Part shown: piece after piece, positions 18,256 through 27,142 of the stretch
Layout: every line of letters begins with the position of its first letter
Position numbering within the stretch: position 1 is the stretch's first letter
Source of the DNA: Corynebacterium kefirresidentii
GTDB taxonomy: Bacteria; Actinomycetota; Actinomycetes; Mycobacteriales; Mycobacteriaceae
Reading direction: 5' to 3'
NCBI GenBank assembly: GCA_002154655.1
Contig: NGUZ01000006.1
Span: 30,943 to 94,942, forward strand
DNA length: 64,000 nucleotides
The notes under the pieces: model-generated
The model's database searches: none
What the model was told of the DNA's origin: nothing
Seen by the model: the letters and a program-made list of their open reading frames with translations, nothing else
Translations under genes and position numbers: made by a program

Positions 18256-19290
18256 ATGAGCCGAACACCACTGCGGACCTTTCAGGCCTATCTAAGCAAT
18301 CCACAACCCACCATCGAAGAAGCCACGGAGGTATTTACCCCCTTGGCCGTGGGCGCCTACGACGATATCCATATCGCGGCATTGCTCGCTCATATCCGGG
18401 CCCGGGGCGAGACTTTCGCGGACGTTGCCGGTGCTGCCAAGGCTTTCCTGAAGGTGGGCTATCCCTTCCCGATCACCGGAAAAGGCCTTATGGATTCGGC
18501 CGGCACTGGTGGCGATGGCGCAAATACCATCAATATCACGACGGGGGCCTCGCTCGTCGCCGCTGCCGGGGGAGTGAAGATGATCAAGCACGGCAACCGC
18601 TCGGTCTCTTCCAAGTCCGGTTCTGCGGATGTTCTCGAGGCCCTCAATATTCCTCTCGACCTAGACGCCGCCCGAGCGGTCCGCCAATTTGAGGCCTCGA
18701 ACTTTACGTTTCTTTTCGCCCCCGCCTACAACCCAGCCATCGCCCACGTCCAACCGGTGCGCAAGGCACTGGGCATCTCAACCATATTTAATACCCTCGG
18801 ACCGCTCTTGTCCCCAGGACACCCATCACTCCAAATCATGGGCATTGCAAACCCAGATCAAGGCCAACTCATTGCAGAGGTCTTTCGAGAACTTGGCCGC
18901 GAGCGCGCCTTAGTCGTCCATGGAGCCGGCACGGATGAGATTGCCACTCATGGCACCACGCAGGCCTGGGAGCTCAGGAACGGCGACATTATCACCTACC
19001 AGCTCACCCCTGAAGAACTCGGTATCGAGCGCCATGAGCTGGTGGAGCTTGCTGGCGGGGATGGCGCTGCAAATGCCTTAGCCCTCCGCGCGATATTTGC
19101 CGGCCGAGGTAAGCCCGCACACGTGGACGCCATCGCTGCCACCGCAGGTGCCATGTTCTATCTCAACGAGACCACGGAGAGTATCGCGGCAGGAGTCTCT
19201 CACGCTAAGGACCTTATAAATAACGGAGCTGTCGAAAAGTGGCTCGATATTAACGAAAGCGCCAACTATGCAGTAGGGGAGGAAAACTAA
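18256..19290 (+). CDS. trpD: Anthranilate phosphoribosyltransferase
   Basis: The 344-residue enzyme transfers phosphoribosyl from PRPP to anthranilate. Typical motifs are DSAGTGGDGANTINITTGAS (PRPP binding), KHGNRSVSSKSGSADVLEALN, and FAPAYNPAIAHVQPVRKALGISTIFNTLGPL-type sequence. Length and order of motifs agree with the family. A GGA-rich ribosome site within the end of trpG (AGAAGGAAAA) precedes the ATG, and its stop overlaps the trpC start by one base. Confidence 0.96.
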   Translation: MSRTPLRTFQAYLSNPQPTIEEATEVFTPLAVGAYDDIHIAALLAHIRARGETFADVAGAAKAFLKVGYPFPITGKGLMDSAGTGGDGANTINITTGASLVAAAGGVKMIKHGNRSVSSKSGSADVLEALNIPLDLDAARAVRQFEASNFTFLFAPAYNPAIAHVQPVRKALGISTIFNTLGPLLSPGHPSLQIMGIANPDQGQLIAEVFRELGRERALVVHGAGTDEIATHGTTQAWELRNGDIITYQLTPEELGIERHELVELAGGDGAANALALRAIFAGRGKPAHVDAIAATAGAMFYLNETTESIAAGVSHAKDLINNGAVEKWLDINESANYAVGEEN

Positions 19291-20696
19291 TGACGGTGAA
19301 GGAATTGCCAACCGTGCTCCAAGAGATAGTCGCCCAGCGCCGCACTCATCTGCCTGACATACGTGACAGGTTGGCCCACGTGGACCTCGCTAGCGTACCG
19401 CCTTCGGAGCGTTCGCTTGTCGAAGCCCTCGATGGCACCAATCGCTTCATCATGGAATGTAAGTCTGCATCGCCGTCCCTGGGGTTGATCCGCGCGGACT
19501 ACCATCCGGGCGATATCGCTCGTATCTACTCACGCTATGCCTCTGCCATTTCGGTGCTGTGCGAGCCTGCACGCTTTGGCGGCGACTATGACCATCTGCA
19601 AACCGTCGCCCAATCTACCCATCTGCCGGTGCTGTGCAAAGACTTTATTGTTGATCCCATTCAGGTTTACGCCGCGCGACACTACGGAGCCGATGCCATC
19701 TTGCTCATGATGTCCATCGTGGATGATGACACCTACGTTGAGCTCAAGGCGCTGGCTGATGAACTGGGGTTAGACGTCCTGACTGAAGCCATCACCGAGG
19801 AAGAAGTGGAACGAGCGCTGCAATTAGGTGGCGACATCTTCGGTATCAATAACCGCAACCTCCACGATCTCAGTATCGACCTGGAACGAACCGAGCGACT
19901 GGCTCGCCGTATTCCAGAAGGAAAAACGATCGTCTCGGAATCCGGAATCCGCGACAATGCCACCGTCCGCCGACTGGGCTCTCACGTACACGCATTCCTT
20001 GTAGGCTCACAACTCAGCCGCCAAGAGAATATCGATCGCGCCGCTCGCGACCTCGTCTACGGCACCAATAAAGTATGCGGGCTAAATTCTGCCTCCGCTG
20101 CGCAAGCGGCGCGTGCTGCAGGGGCCCGCTACGGAGGACTTATCTTCGTACGGGATTCGCCGCGCAGTGTTTCACGTGAAACCGCGCGTGACATCATCTC
20201 CGCAGAGCCGGGTCTGGACTACGTGGCCGTGACACGTTCTTCGGATATCGAAGAGCTACAGAGACTATGTGAGCTCCCCGGACTCAAGGCACTTCAGCTC
20301 CACACCCCATTCCAAGGAAGTAGGGAAGCGGAAAGAGAATTTCTACGCCAAGTACGCAGCGTCGCGGGCGGATTATCCGTCTGGCGTGCCGTCGATATGC
20401 TCAACCCCGATTTTGCAGCACTGGCAACTGACCTTGTCCCAGAAGTAGAAGCGCTAGTCCTGGACTCCGGAAGCGGCGGGTCAGGAAGCTCATTCGAGTG
20501 GAGCACTATCCCCCCTGAAGTTAAGGATAAATCCTTCCTCGCCGGTGGGCTCCGGTTGGACAACCTCGAAGAGGCACTGTCGATCGGCACGATGGGCCTC
20601 GATCTCAATTCGGGTCTAGAGTACGCACCCGGCCGCAAGGATTCCTCGCTTGTGTCCCAAGCCTTCCACATCATCCGACGCTATACACACCCATAG
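19290..20696 (+). CDS. trpCF: Bifunctional indole-3-glycerol-phosphate synthase / phosphoribosylanthranilate isomerase
   Basis: The 468-residue fusion catalyses two consecutive steps. Residues 1-255 form indole-glycerol-phosphate synthase ([57 protein letters not shown]). Residues 260-468 form phosphoribosylanthranilate isomerase ([26 protein letters not shown], with the expected catalytic Cys, and [14 protein letters not shown]). The order matches the enterobacterial and corynebacterial fusion. A parS site at 20169 lies in the isomerase domain and encodes VSRET. Its start overlaps the trpD stop, and trpB follows 13 bp later. Confidence 0.95.
   Translation: MTVKELPTVLQEIVAQRRTHLPDIRDRLAHVDLASVPPSERSLVEALDGTNRFIMECKSASPSLGLIRADYHPGDIARIYSRYASAISVLCEPARFGGDYDHLQTVAQSTHLPVLCKDFIVDPIQVYAARHYGADAILLMMSIVDDDTYVELKALADELGLDVLTEAITEEEVERALQLGGDIFGINNRNLHDLSIDLERTERLARRIPEGKTIVSESGIRDNATVRRLGSHVHAFLVGSQLSRQENIDRAARDLVYGTNKVCGLNSASAAQAARAAGARYGGLIFVRDSPRSVSRETARDIISAEPGLDYVAVTRSSDIEELQRLCELPGLKALQLHTPFQGSREAEREFLRQVRSVAGGLSVWRAVDMLNPDFAALATDLVPEVEALVLDSGSGGSGSSFEWSTIPPEVKDKSFLAGGLRLDNLEEALSIGTMGLDLNSGLEYAPGRKDSSLVSQAFHIIRRYTHP
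20169..20182. promoter_or_regulatory. parS site 3 (in trpCF)
   Basis: A perfect GTTTCACGTGAAAC core in the isomerase part, read as Val-Ser-Arg-Glu-Thr (RSVSRETAR). Confidence 0.9.
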
Positions 20697-20709
20697 AAAG
20701 AACACGATC

Positions 20710-21915
20710 ATGACCGTTTCACGTGAAACACTCCTTCCAGCATACTTTGGTGAATTCGGTGGACAGTTCGTCCCAGAATCCCTTATCCCCGCCCTCGACC
20801 AACTTGAGAAGGCATTTGTAGAAGCACAGAATGACCCGTCCTTTCGCGAAGAGCTCAGCGGCCTTCTGCGTGACTACCTTGGCCGGCCCACGCCACTAAC
20901 AGAGGCAAAAAATTTAGGCGGTAAAGCGAGGATCTTCCTCAAACGTGAGGACCTCGTACACGGTGGCGCGCACAAGACGAACCAAGTCCTTGGACAGGCC
21001 CTCCTCGCCAAACGTATGGGAAAGACGCGCATCATTGCAGAGACCGGAGCGGGCCAGCACGGCACCGCCACCGCACTGGCTTGCGCACTCTTAGGGCTCG
21101 AGTGTGTGGTCTATATGGGGGCAAAAGACGTCGCGCGGCAGCAGCCCAATGTCTTCCGTATGGAGCTGATGAACGCGAAAGTCGTAGCCGTTGATACCGG
21201 GTCCGGAACGCTTAAGGACGCGGTGAATGAAGCGCTCCGCGATTGGACCGCTACGTTCCATGAATCCCACTATCTCCTCGGCACTGCGGCTGGGCCACAC
21301 CCTTTCCCGACTATCGTCCGGGAGTTCCATAAGGTCATTTCCGAAGAAGCTAAGCAGCAGATGCTTGAGCGCACTGGCGGCCTGCCGGATGTAGTCGTCG
21401 CCTGTGCCGGAGGCGGTTCCAATGCAATCGGTATGTTCGCAGACTTCATTGCGGAGGAAAAAGTGGAACTCGTCGGCACTGAACCGGGCGGTGAAGGACT
21501 GGACTCCGGCAAGCACGGTGCCACCATCAACAACGGGACCGTAGGAATACTCCACGGCGCACGCAGCTACCTCATGCGGAACGCAGACGGCCAAGTGGAA
21601 GAGTCATACTCCATTTCCGCCGGACTCGACTACCCGGGAGTCGGTCCACAGCATGCTTACCTTCACTCCAGCGGCCGAGCACACTACGTTGGCATTACAG
21701 ACGCCGAGGCATTGGAAGCGTTCCAACTGCTATCCCAGCGGGAAGGGATCATTCCCGCCCTTGAGTCTTCCCATGCACTTGCTTATGCCTTGAAACGGAA
21801 GGACGAGGACATCACCATTGTGGTCTCTTTGTCTGGTCGCGGCGATAAAGATATCGACCATGTTCGCCGCACACTTGAGGCCCACCCAGAATTTAAACTG
21901 CAGGAGAAGCACTAA
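20710..21915 (+). CDS. trpB: Tryptophan synthase beta subunit
   Basis: The 401-residue PLP enzyme condenses indole with serine. The PLP lysine lies in [23 protein letters not shown], the phosphate loop in [15 protein letters not shown], and the serine/Glu region in [26 protein letters not shown] 20710 gives [19 protein letters not shown]; the open frame 60 bp upstream lies in trpCF. The parS core overlaps codons 3-7, right at the N-terminus. The stop overlaps the trpA start. Confidence 0.97.
   Translation: MTVSRETLLPAYFGEFGGQFVPESLIPALDQLEKAFVEAQNDPSFREELSGLLRDYLGRPTPLTEAKNLGGKARIFLKREDLVHGGAHKTNQVLGQALLAKRMGKTRIIAETGAGQHGTATALACALLGLECVVYMGAKDVARQQPNVFRMELMNAKVVAVDTGSGTLKDAVNEALRDWTATFHESHYLLGTAAGPHPFPTIVREFHKVISEEAKQQMLERTGGLPDVVVACAGGGSNAIGMFADFIAEEKVELVGTEPGGEGLDSGKHGATINNGTVGILHGARSYLMRNADGQVEESYSISAGLDYPGVGPQHAYLHSSGRAHYVGITDAEALEAFQLLSQREGIIPALESSHALAYALKRKDEDITIVVSLSGRGDKDIDHVRRTLEAHPEFKLQEKH
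20716..20729. promoter_or_regulatory. parS site 4 (at trpB N-terminus)
   Basis: A perfect GTTTCACGTGAAAC core at codons 3-7 of trpB (MTVSRET), followed by A to give half of the full 16-mer consensus. It is only 547 bp from site 3, the second-closest spacing in the set. Confidence 0.9.
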
Positions 21916-22781
21916 TGAGCAATCGATACGAGAACCTATTCCGATCACTGCGCGAAAGGGGAGAGGGCGTGTTCGTCCCCTTCCTCATGTTGGGCGATCC
22001 CACCCCGGAGGACACGCTGGACATTGTACGAACCGTTGTCGCGGCCGGTGCAGATGCACTAGAACTTGGCGTCCCATTTTCTGATCCCGTGGCCGATGGA
22101 CCGACCATTCAGGCGTCTCACCTTAGGGCGCTAGCGGCTGGCGCCACCGTAGATTCCGCCCTAGAACAGGTGCGGACGATTCGCTCAGAATTCCCTAAGC
22201 TTCCCATTGGCATGTTGATCTATGGCAACGTGGCTTTCACGCGCGGCTTTGAGCGCTTCTATTCCGAATTCGCTAAGGCAGGCGCGGATAGCATCTTGCT
22301 TCCCGACGTCCCCGTACGCGAAGGCGCTCCATTCATCGCTGCAGCAGAAAAGGCCGGCATAGATCCGATCTTCATCGCCCCGGCTCGTGCCACCGCGAGC
22401 ACCCTCGAAGGCGTCGCTCACAGCTCGAAGGGTTATATCTATGCCATTTCGCGCGACGGCGTGACAGGTACCGAGAGAGAATCTAAAACCCTCGGGCTTG
22501 AAGAAGTCGTAGCAAACATCAAAAGATTCGATGGCCCGCCGGTACTGCTCGGCTTCGGCATTTCAACACCCGAGCATGTGCGCGATGCCGTGGCAGCCGG
22601 AGCGGAGGGGGCTATTACTGGCTCGGCCATAACTAAGATCATCGACCGTCACGTTTCACGTGAAACCGCCAGAGAGCGGACCCAAATCGAAGGGACCCCA
22701 AGCCGCGCTCGCGTGGACCCCGCGCTGCACAAAGAACTCGCTGAGTTTGTCACCCGCATGAAGGCGGCGACCCGAAAATAA
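21915..22781 (+). CDS. trpA: Tryptophan synthase alpha subunit
   Basis: The 288-residue TIM-barrel subunit releases indole from indole-glycerol phosphate. The catalytic Glu and Asp regions are in ALELGVPFSDPVADGP, with PLLIYG-like MLIYGNVAFTRG, SILLPDVPVREG, YAISRDGVTGTE and LLGFGISTPEHV. Length is slightly above the usual 265-270 because of a C-terminal extension holding the parS-encoded VSRET and a basic linker (ARERTQIEGTPSRARVDP). It ends the operon; a hairpin terminator follows. Confidence 0.96.
   Translation: MSNRYENLFRSLRERGEGVFVPFLMLGDPTPEDTLDIVRTVVAAGADALELGVPFSDPVADGPTIQASHLRALAAGATVDSALEQVRTIRSEFPKLPIGMLIYGNVAFTRGFERFYSEFAKAGADSILLPDVPVREGAPFIAAAEKAGIDPIFIAPARATASTLEGVAHSSKGYIYAISRDGVTGTERESKTLGLEEVVANIKRFDGPPVLLGFGISTPEHVRDAVAAGAEGAITGSAITKIIDRHVSRETARERTQIEGTPSRARVDPALHKELAEFVTRMKAATRK
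22653..22666. promoter_or_regulatory. parS site 5 (in trpA)
   Basis: A perfect GTTTCACGTGAAAC core within the C-terminal extension of trpA, read as Val-Ser-Arg-Glu-Thr (RHVSRETAR). Confidence 0.9.
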
Positions 22782-22797
22782 TCCCACAACGCATTAA

Positions 22798-22840
22798 ACC
22801 CCTCGTCAGCTCTCGACAGCTGAACGAGGGGTGTGGTTTT
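22798..22840. terminator. Terminator at the end of the trp operon
   Basis: The hairpin has outer arms CCCCTCGT / ACGAGGGG and an inner CAGCT / AGCTG pairing, and is followed by TGTGGTTTT. It also lies after the convergent symporter gene, so it may act in both directions. Confidence 0.8.
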
Positions 22841-22849
22841 GGTGAGCCT

Positions 22850-24061
22850 CTACGCGGTTGCTTCTGCGGATTCCTCTTCGGAGGGGTCTTTCTTGTCGCC
22901 TGCGAATTTGTCCACGATCATCGCAATAGCACCGTCGCCGGTGACATTGGCGGCAGTGCCGACCGAGTCGATAGCGATGTAGGCGGCGATCATGAGCGCC
23001 ACCATGCCATCATCAAAGCCCATCATGTCTGCCAGAAGGCCGGCCGCCACCATGACGGCACCGCCCGGAACGCCCGGAGCAGCAATCATCATGATTCCCA
23101 ACAAGAAGATGAAGCCAAGTCCGGTACCGGTACTAATATCAAGGTTTGCCATATACACGATTGCGAAGGCATAGAGCGTCAGCTTAATCATCGAACCGGA
23201 CAAGTGGATGGTCGCGCACAGCGGGATAACAAAGCTTGCCACCGGCTTTGAAATGCCATTCTTAAGCGTAGACTCCAAGGACACCGGAATAGTCGCGGCA
23301 GAAGAGGAAGTTCCCAAAGCCGTGAAATAAGCTGGCAGCATATTGCGAAGCGCCTTGAAGGGATTCTTCCCGGTAATCGCACCAGCAATGATGTATTGCA
23401 AGACTAGGTAAACCAGGGTCATGACGACAGCCAAAATCAAAACCTTGGCAAAGGCCGAAAGTACCGAGCCTAGATTGCCATTCATGCCCAATCCCAAGAA
23501 CATGCCAAAGATATAGAAGGGCAAAATCGGCACAACAAAGCCCCAGATTACCTTGACTACGACGTTCTCCAACTCCTTGGTGACAGCGTACAAGGTATCG
23601 GACTTCACGGTAGTCATAGCTACACCGATGCAGAACGACAACAAGAGGGCAGTCATAACCTCAAAAGGCGGCGCCATCTCCACCTCGAAGTAGGGAGAGA
23701 GTGCACCCTCATCAATATCGGAGACATTAGTAATCAGATTCTGACCGCTAAGCATGGTGGGGTAGAGCCAGTGGGCAAGCACGTAGGCAAGAAGACCGGC
23801 GACAATAGTGGAGCCATAGGAAATCCCAGCTGTAACCCCCAGCCACTTACCAGCACCACGCCCGAGACCCGCGATGGACGGAGCGATCAGCGCGAAAATA
23901 AGGACCGGGATAAAGAAGTTGAGGAAGTTGCTAAATAGTCCATTGAAGGTGGCGAATACGCGACCAAACCATTCTGGAGCGAATCGGCTGACCACCACGC
24001 CAAGGATGATGGCGACGATAATGCGGAACAACAAAGATTCCGAGAGTTTCTTGAGATTCAT
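22850..24061 (-). CDS. Dicarboxylate/amino acid:cation symporter (DAACS family)
   Basis: The 403-residue polytopic protein starts MNLKKLSESLLFRIIVAIILG and has the GltP/DctA/SstT pattern of eight helices and two hairpins: TALGTSSSAATIPVSLE (the serine-rich hairpin 1), then GTGLGFIFLLGIMMIAAPGVPGG (hairpin 2) and a C-terminal motif AIDSVGTAANVTGDGAIAMIV. These secondary transporters take up glutamate, serine or C4-dicarboxylates with Na+ or H+. The substrate is not determined by what I can read. There is no clear Shine-Dalgarno before the ATG. It stands alone. Confidence 0.9.
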   Translation of the reverse strand: MNLKKLSESLLFRIIVAIILGVVVSRFAPEWFGRVFATFNGLFSNFLNFFIPVLIFALIAPSIAGLGRGAGKWLGVTAGISYGSTIVAGLLAYVLAHWLYPTMLSGQNLITNVSDIDEGALSPYFEVEMAPPFEVMTALLLSFCIGVAMTTVKSDTLYAVTKELENVVVKVIWGFVVPILPFYIFGMFLGLGMNGNLGSVLSAFAKVLILAVVMTLVYLVLQYIIAGAITGKNPFKALRNMLPAYFTALGTSSSAATIPVSLESTLKNGISKPVASFVIPLCATIHLSGSMIKLTLYAFAIVYMANLDISTGTGLGFIFLLGIMMIAAPGVPGGAVMVAAGLLADMMGFDDGMVALMIAAYIAIDSVGTAANVTGDGAIAMIVDKFAGDKKDPSEEESAEATA

Positions 24062-24253
24062 ATATTTACAATCAGATCGGGTGCTTCACCTCTAGGACTA
24101 GACGACCGAGGCGAAACAGCGCGGTGCGGAGGCCAAGGTCGATTCAATATCTATCAATCGACCTTAAATGCATACTACCTGAGCGCACACAGCGACAGAA
24201 CACTCGGCCTAGGCGCAATTTTTATCTCAGCACTACAAGGTTAAACTGAATAC

Positions 24254-24724
24254 ATGATCGCAGTGGGAATCATCTTTTTAATCCTCGCCGTCTTCCTCAT
24301 CATTGTGGGTACCATGGCCTCAACCAAGCGCCTACCCGGAAATAACTACATTGGCTTGCGACTGCAAGAGATCCGCAAGTCCCGCGAAGCATGGGATAAC
24401 GCCCATCGCATCGCTGGTCCATTCTGGATCCTCAGCGGCGTCTGCCTAGTTTTCGGTGGAATCGTCGCGCTTAGCGCTGAGGGCTGGATGTGGCTCCTTC
24501 CGGCTCTTACCTTTGTGGCGGCAGTTCTCGCCCTATCTGTAGGTTCCAACCTCGGCTCGCGTGCCGCGTTCCTCTACGAACAGGCACACTCTAGTGAAGA
24601 AGGTTGTGGGGATTCCTGCAATTGTGGCACCGATGGTTGCGGTGGGGAAGAGGCCGCCGCGACTTCTGCACCCCAGGTCGATGTCGATGCACTCCGTCAC
24701 GCCGCTCGAGAATCTGACAGATAG
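24254..24724 (+). CDS. SdpI-family membrane protein with a cysteine-rich tail
   Basis: The 156-residue protein has three membrane segments (about 1-20, 57-77, 80-100). Between the first two lies the SdpI signature (NNYIGLRLQEIRKSREAWDNAHR). Bacillus SdpI is an immunity and signalling protein against the SdpC toxin, but most actinobacterial members are uncharacterised. The cytoplasmic-looking tail is unusual: CGDSCNCGTDGCGG gives four cysteines in 11 residues, resembling a metal-binding patch. A -10-like TAAACT 6 bp before the ATG suggests a leaderless start. No SdpC-like gene lies nearby. Confidence 0.78.
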   Translation: MIAVGIIFLILAVFLIIVGTMASTKRLPGNNYIGLRLQEIRKSREAWDNAHRIAGPFWILSGVCLVFGGIVALSAEGWMWLLPALTFVAAVLALSVGSNLGSRAAFLYEQAHSSEEGCGDSCNCGTDGCGGEEAAATSAPQVDVDALRHAARESDR

Positions 24725-24744
24725 CAGCGCCTGCTGCACAACCG

Positions 24745-24788
24745 CCCCCTCTGGATAAGAATTACGCCTCATCCAGAGGGGGAATTTT
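24745..24788 (+). terminator. Terminator of the SdpI-like gene
   Basis: A perfect 12-bp stem (CCCCCTCTGGAT / ATCCAGAGGGGG) with a 14-nt loop is followed by AATTTT, 20 bp after the stop. Confidence 0.88.
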
Positions 24789-25060
24789 GTAGCTATTTCC
24801 TCTCGCTTGAATAGCTCATTGGATGTTTCCCGACAGTCACAGTGACGTTATAGGTCAGGCTCGTTACATCTTCTTGTTCCGTCACTTACGATATCCCGTC
24901 ACTCTTTCAATATATTGGTCCATTCAACGCTAGGCTACGTTAATAATTGACTTACCGTACTGTTCGCCTTACTGCCAATAACGATGGAGATTGCGTAAAG
25001 CTTCTGGGGAACCCAGAAAGTAAAGAGCATCAGAGACCTCCGCTAGGCAAGATGATACAT
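24789..25060. other. Intergenic region upstream of a small exported protein
   Basis: No confident gene. It is A/T-rich around 24900-24960, with a TTGACT at 24947 and a TACTGC 17 bp downstream, which could be a promoter for the small gene at 25061. An open frame starting with TTG at 24947 runs into that gene but has no ribosome site or exported N-terminus. Confidence 0.5.
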
Positions 25061-25282
25061 ATGAAGAAAAGCACGGCCCTCGCAGCCATCGCCGCTTCGA
25101 CCTTTGCCATTGGCGCTTATAACGAGCAAGGCCACAAAGAGCCGACATCCACACCGGTAGCGGAGGGGCAGCAGTCGGCCCATAGCATCGTTGATGATTT
25201 AGGCATTGAATCTGGCACCTATGAACTCACTCCTACGCCCACTGGCTCCCCTGAAACATGGGAGGGATATCTGGCTAGTTAA
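25061..25282 (+). CDS. Small exported or membrane-anchored protein (73 residues)
   Basis: I do not recognise this protein. It begins MKKSTALAAIAASTFAIGAY, a basic then hydrophobic stretch typical of a Sec signal peptide, followed by a polar tail rich in Pro, Thr and acidic residues (HKEPTSTPVAEGQQ, ESGTYELTPTPTGSPETW). An ATG 9 bp upstream (MIHMKK) is possible. No lipobox cysteine is present. A parS site lies 7 bp past its stop and the Rieske gene 85 bp on. Expression is plausible but unproven. Confidence 0.55.
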   Translation: MKKSTALAAIAASTFAIGAYNEQGHKEPTSTPVAEGQQSAHSIVDDLGIESGTYELTPTPTGSPETWEGYLAS

Positions 25283-25289
25283 CTCCTGT

Positions 25290-25303
25290 GTTTCACGTGA
25301 AAC
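25290..25303. promoter_or_regulatory. parS site 6 (intergenic)
   Basis: A perfect GTTTCACGTGAAAC core between the small exported protein gene and the Rieske gene. Confidence 0.9.
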
Positions 25304-25367
25304 TCTAAATTCGATCAGCTACTCGGCTAAGTCACAATGCACCATCATCACCGACTAGACTAGAGGC

Positions 25368-25733
25368 ATGAATAAGTGCTCTCGCCGAATCTTCTTGCTC
25401 GGTACCGCTACCACTTTCGCAGGTGCCTACTTGGCAGCCTGTGGCTCTTCTCCGTCCGCGGAAATCGCAGCTACGGAAATTCCGGTCGGATCCGCAAAGA
25501 TTGTAGATGGCGTCATTTTTACTCAGCCGAAAGAAGGTGAGTTCAAGGCCTATTCCCAGACCTGTCCGCACCAGCACAATCCGATCACCAAGATCGATGG
25601 CATGACGGCCACCTGCACCGCACATAACACCTCCTACGACCTCAGCGATGGAAGCGTAATATCCGGACCGGGCCTCGACCCCTTGGAAGGATACGAAGTT
25701 AAGCAAGACGGCTCTAATGTCACTACAGCCTAG
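25368..25733 (+). CDS. Rieske [2Fe-2S] domain lipoprotein
   Basis: The 121-residue protein begins with a twin-arginine-like signal (CSRRIFLLGTATT; Arg6-Arg7) that ends in a lipobox, LAAC at Cys25, so it is probably exported folded with its cluster and anchored outside the membrane. The Rieske ligands are CPH and CTAH, separated by 14 residues, and a typical flanking Pro/Gly-rich loop (SGPGLDPLEGYEV) is present. It is a small stand-alone Rieske protein of the type common in actinobacteria; its redox partner is unknown. A -10-like TAGACT lies 6 bp before the ATG. parS sites flank it on both sides. Confidence 0.88.
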   Translation: MNKCSRRIFLLGTATTFAGAYLAACGSSPSAEIAATEIPVGSAKIVDGVIFTQPKEGEFKAYSQTCPHQHNPITKIDGMTATCTAHNTSYDLSDGSVISGPGLDPLEGYEVKQDGSNVTTA

Positions 25734-25753
25734 GCTGCATTCCTCCTTCTGTG

Positions 25754-25767
25754 GTTTCACGTGAAAC
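25754..25767. promoter_or_regulatory. parS site 7, within a 24-bp perfect palindrome
   Basis: A perfect parS core extended to a perfect palindrome at 25749-25772 (arms CTGTGGTTTC / GAAACCACAG). It follows the Rieske stop by 16 bp and is followed by a T-run (25782-25787), so it may also act as a terminator. Confidence 0.88.
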
Positions 25768-25836
25768 CACAGAGGGCATATTTTTTGGCCCGAGTATTTC
25801 CCGGGTAGAAGGAGGGGCAGGGTTTAAACTTTTAGA

Positions 25837-26802
25837 ATGCTGCAGAGTTTAAAGAAGCCCGACCCCCTCATAGCGCTCATCGTCTTGGCGGTCATCCTTG
25901 CGGTCATTGCACCAGCCCGTGGGGATTTTTCCGAGATATTCGGCCAGCTAACCAACGTTGCGATCGCTTTCCTCTTCTTTTTGTACGGCGCTAGGCTCTC
26001 CACTCAAGAGGCCCTCAATGGGCTTAAGCATTGGCGCCTACACCTAACGATCCTGGCTTTCACTTTTGTGGTCTACCCGCTCATAGGTATAGCGCTACGA
26101 CCGCTTACCGCATTCATTTCGCACGATATGTACCTGGGGATCTTGTTTCTCACGCTGGTACCGTCCACCGTGCAATCTTCGGTTGCTTTCACTTCCATCG
26201 CGAAGGGAAACGTCGCCGGCGCAATCGTGTCAGCATCTACCTCTAACTTGGTTGGAGTATTGATTACCCCTGCGCTCATCATGCTCCTGATGGGAACCGG
26301 GGGAGGGGTGCACATCGACACTTCCGTATTTGGAGAAATCGCACTCTTGCTGCTGGCTCCCTTTATCCTGGGTCAGTTGACTCGGCGTTGGGTTGGAAAA
26401 TTCGCCCAAAGCAAGGCCACCAAAGTAGTAGACCGCGGCTCCATTGCCATGGTGGTGTATTCTGCCTTTTCCAAAGGCGTGGTAGACGGAATTTGGTCCT
26501 CCATCTCCATATGGGAGTTGGCCTTCCTTGTCGCATTCGCAGCGATCTTGGTTGCTTTCATGCTGTGGCTCACCAAGAAGGTGAGTGAAAAATTGGGATT
26601 CAAGCGCGCCGATACAGTCGCAATCGAGTTCTGTGGATCGAAGAAGTCACTAGCCACGGGACTACCCATGGCCTCGGTTATCTTTGCTTCTGGGGGAACG
26701 TCTCTTGGTCTACTGATCCTGCCGTTGATGATTTACCACCAGGTCCAGTTAATGATGTGTTCGTGGCTGGCATCCCGCTACGCCCAGCGTGCCACCACAT
26801 AG
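25837..26802 (+). CDS. Bile acid:sodium symporter-like family transporter (SBF-like/YfeH type)
   Basis: The 321-residue polytopic protein starts at ATG 25837 with a short basic N-terminus and has about ten hydrophobic segments. It shows SBF-like family signatures: FLFFLYGARLSTQEALNGLKHWRLH, LVPSTVQSSVAFTSIAKGN, and VAIEFCGSKKSLATGLPMASVIF near the C-terminus. Family members move organic anions with a cation, but most bacterial SBF-like proteins have no known substrate. A -10-like TAAACT 6 bp before the start suggests a leaderless mRNA. Confidence 0.87.
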   Translation: MLQSLKKPDPLIALIVLAVILAVIAPARGDFSEIFGQLTNVAIAFLFFLYGARLSTQEALNGLKHWRLHLTILAFTFVVYPLIGIALRPLTAFISHDMYLGILFLTLVPSTVQSSVAFTSIAKGNVAGAIVSASTSNLVGVLITPALIMLLMGTGGGVHIDTSVFGEIALLLLAPFILGQLTRRWVGKFAQSKATKVVDRGSIAMVVYSAFSKGVVDGIWSSISIWELAFLVAFAAILVAFMLWLTKKVSEKLGFKRADTVAIEFCGSKKSLATGLPMASVIFASGGTSLGLLILPLMIYHQVQLMMCSWLASRYAQRATT

Positions 26803-26817
26803 CTACACTTAGGTCCT

Positions 26818-27126
26818 ATGGCAAATTACCTATACGTACGAACTGAACTAACCGTGCCCGGCGTAGGCTCGGCCATCCATATGGCGGAAATGGAAGAGCA
26901 AGATGCGCGCAGCTGTCGAATGGTCCGCATGATCGCCCTGGATCCCTCAGATGCCATAGTTGGTGTGGCTACCCCGACCAGTTCCACGGGAAACGTAGAT
27001 CAGCCGCAAGAGGTTGTCCCGCACCCGGATACCTACGATGAGTTTCCAGACATTAGCGCCCAATACGTGGACCAATCTCATTTCGACGCCCTATGGTCCG
27101 AAGCTACCGCCAAGTTCGGCCTTTAG
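26818..27126 (+). CDS. Hypothetical protein (102 residues)
   Basis: This small acidic soluble protein has no signal peptide. The pattern YLYVRTELTVPGVGSAIHMAEMEEQDARSCRMVRMIALDPSD resembles small beta-strand proteins that pair a Y-x-V strand with an R-x-V-x-x strand. I only suspect a DUF6881-like fold and would not rely on it. A -10-like TACACT 8 bp before the ATG supports a leaderless gene. It follows the SBF-like gene by 15 bp and converges with brnE. Confidence 0.7.
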   Translation: MANYLYVRTELTVPGVGSAIHMAEMEEQDARSCRMVRMIALDPSDAIVGVATPTSSTGNVDQPQEVVPHPDTYDEFPDISAQYVDQSHFDALWSEATAKFGL

Positions 27127-27142
27127 GGTTCAAACATGGTGC

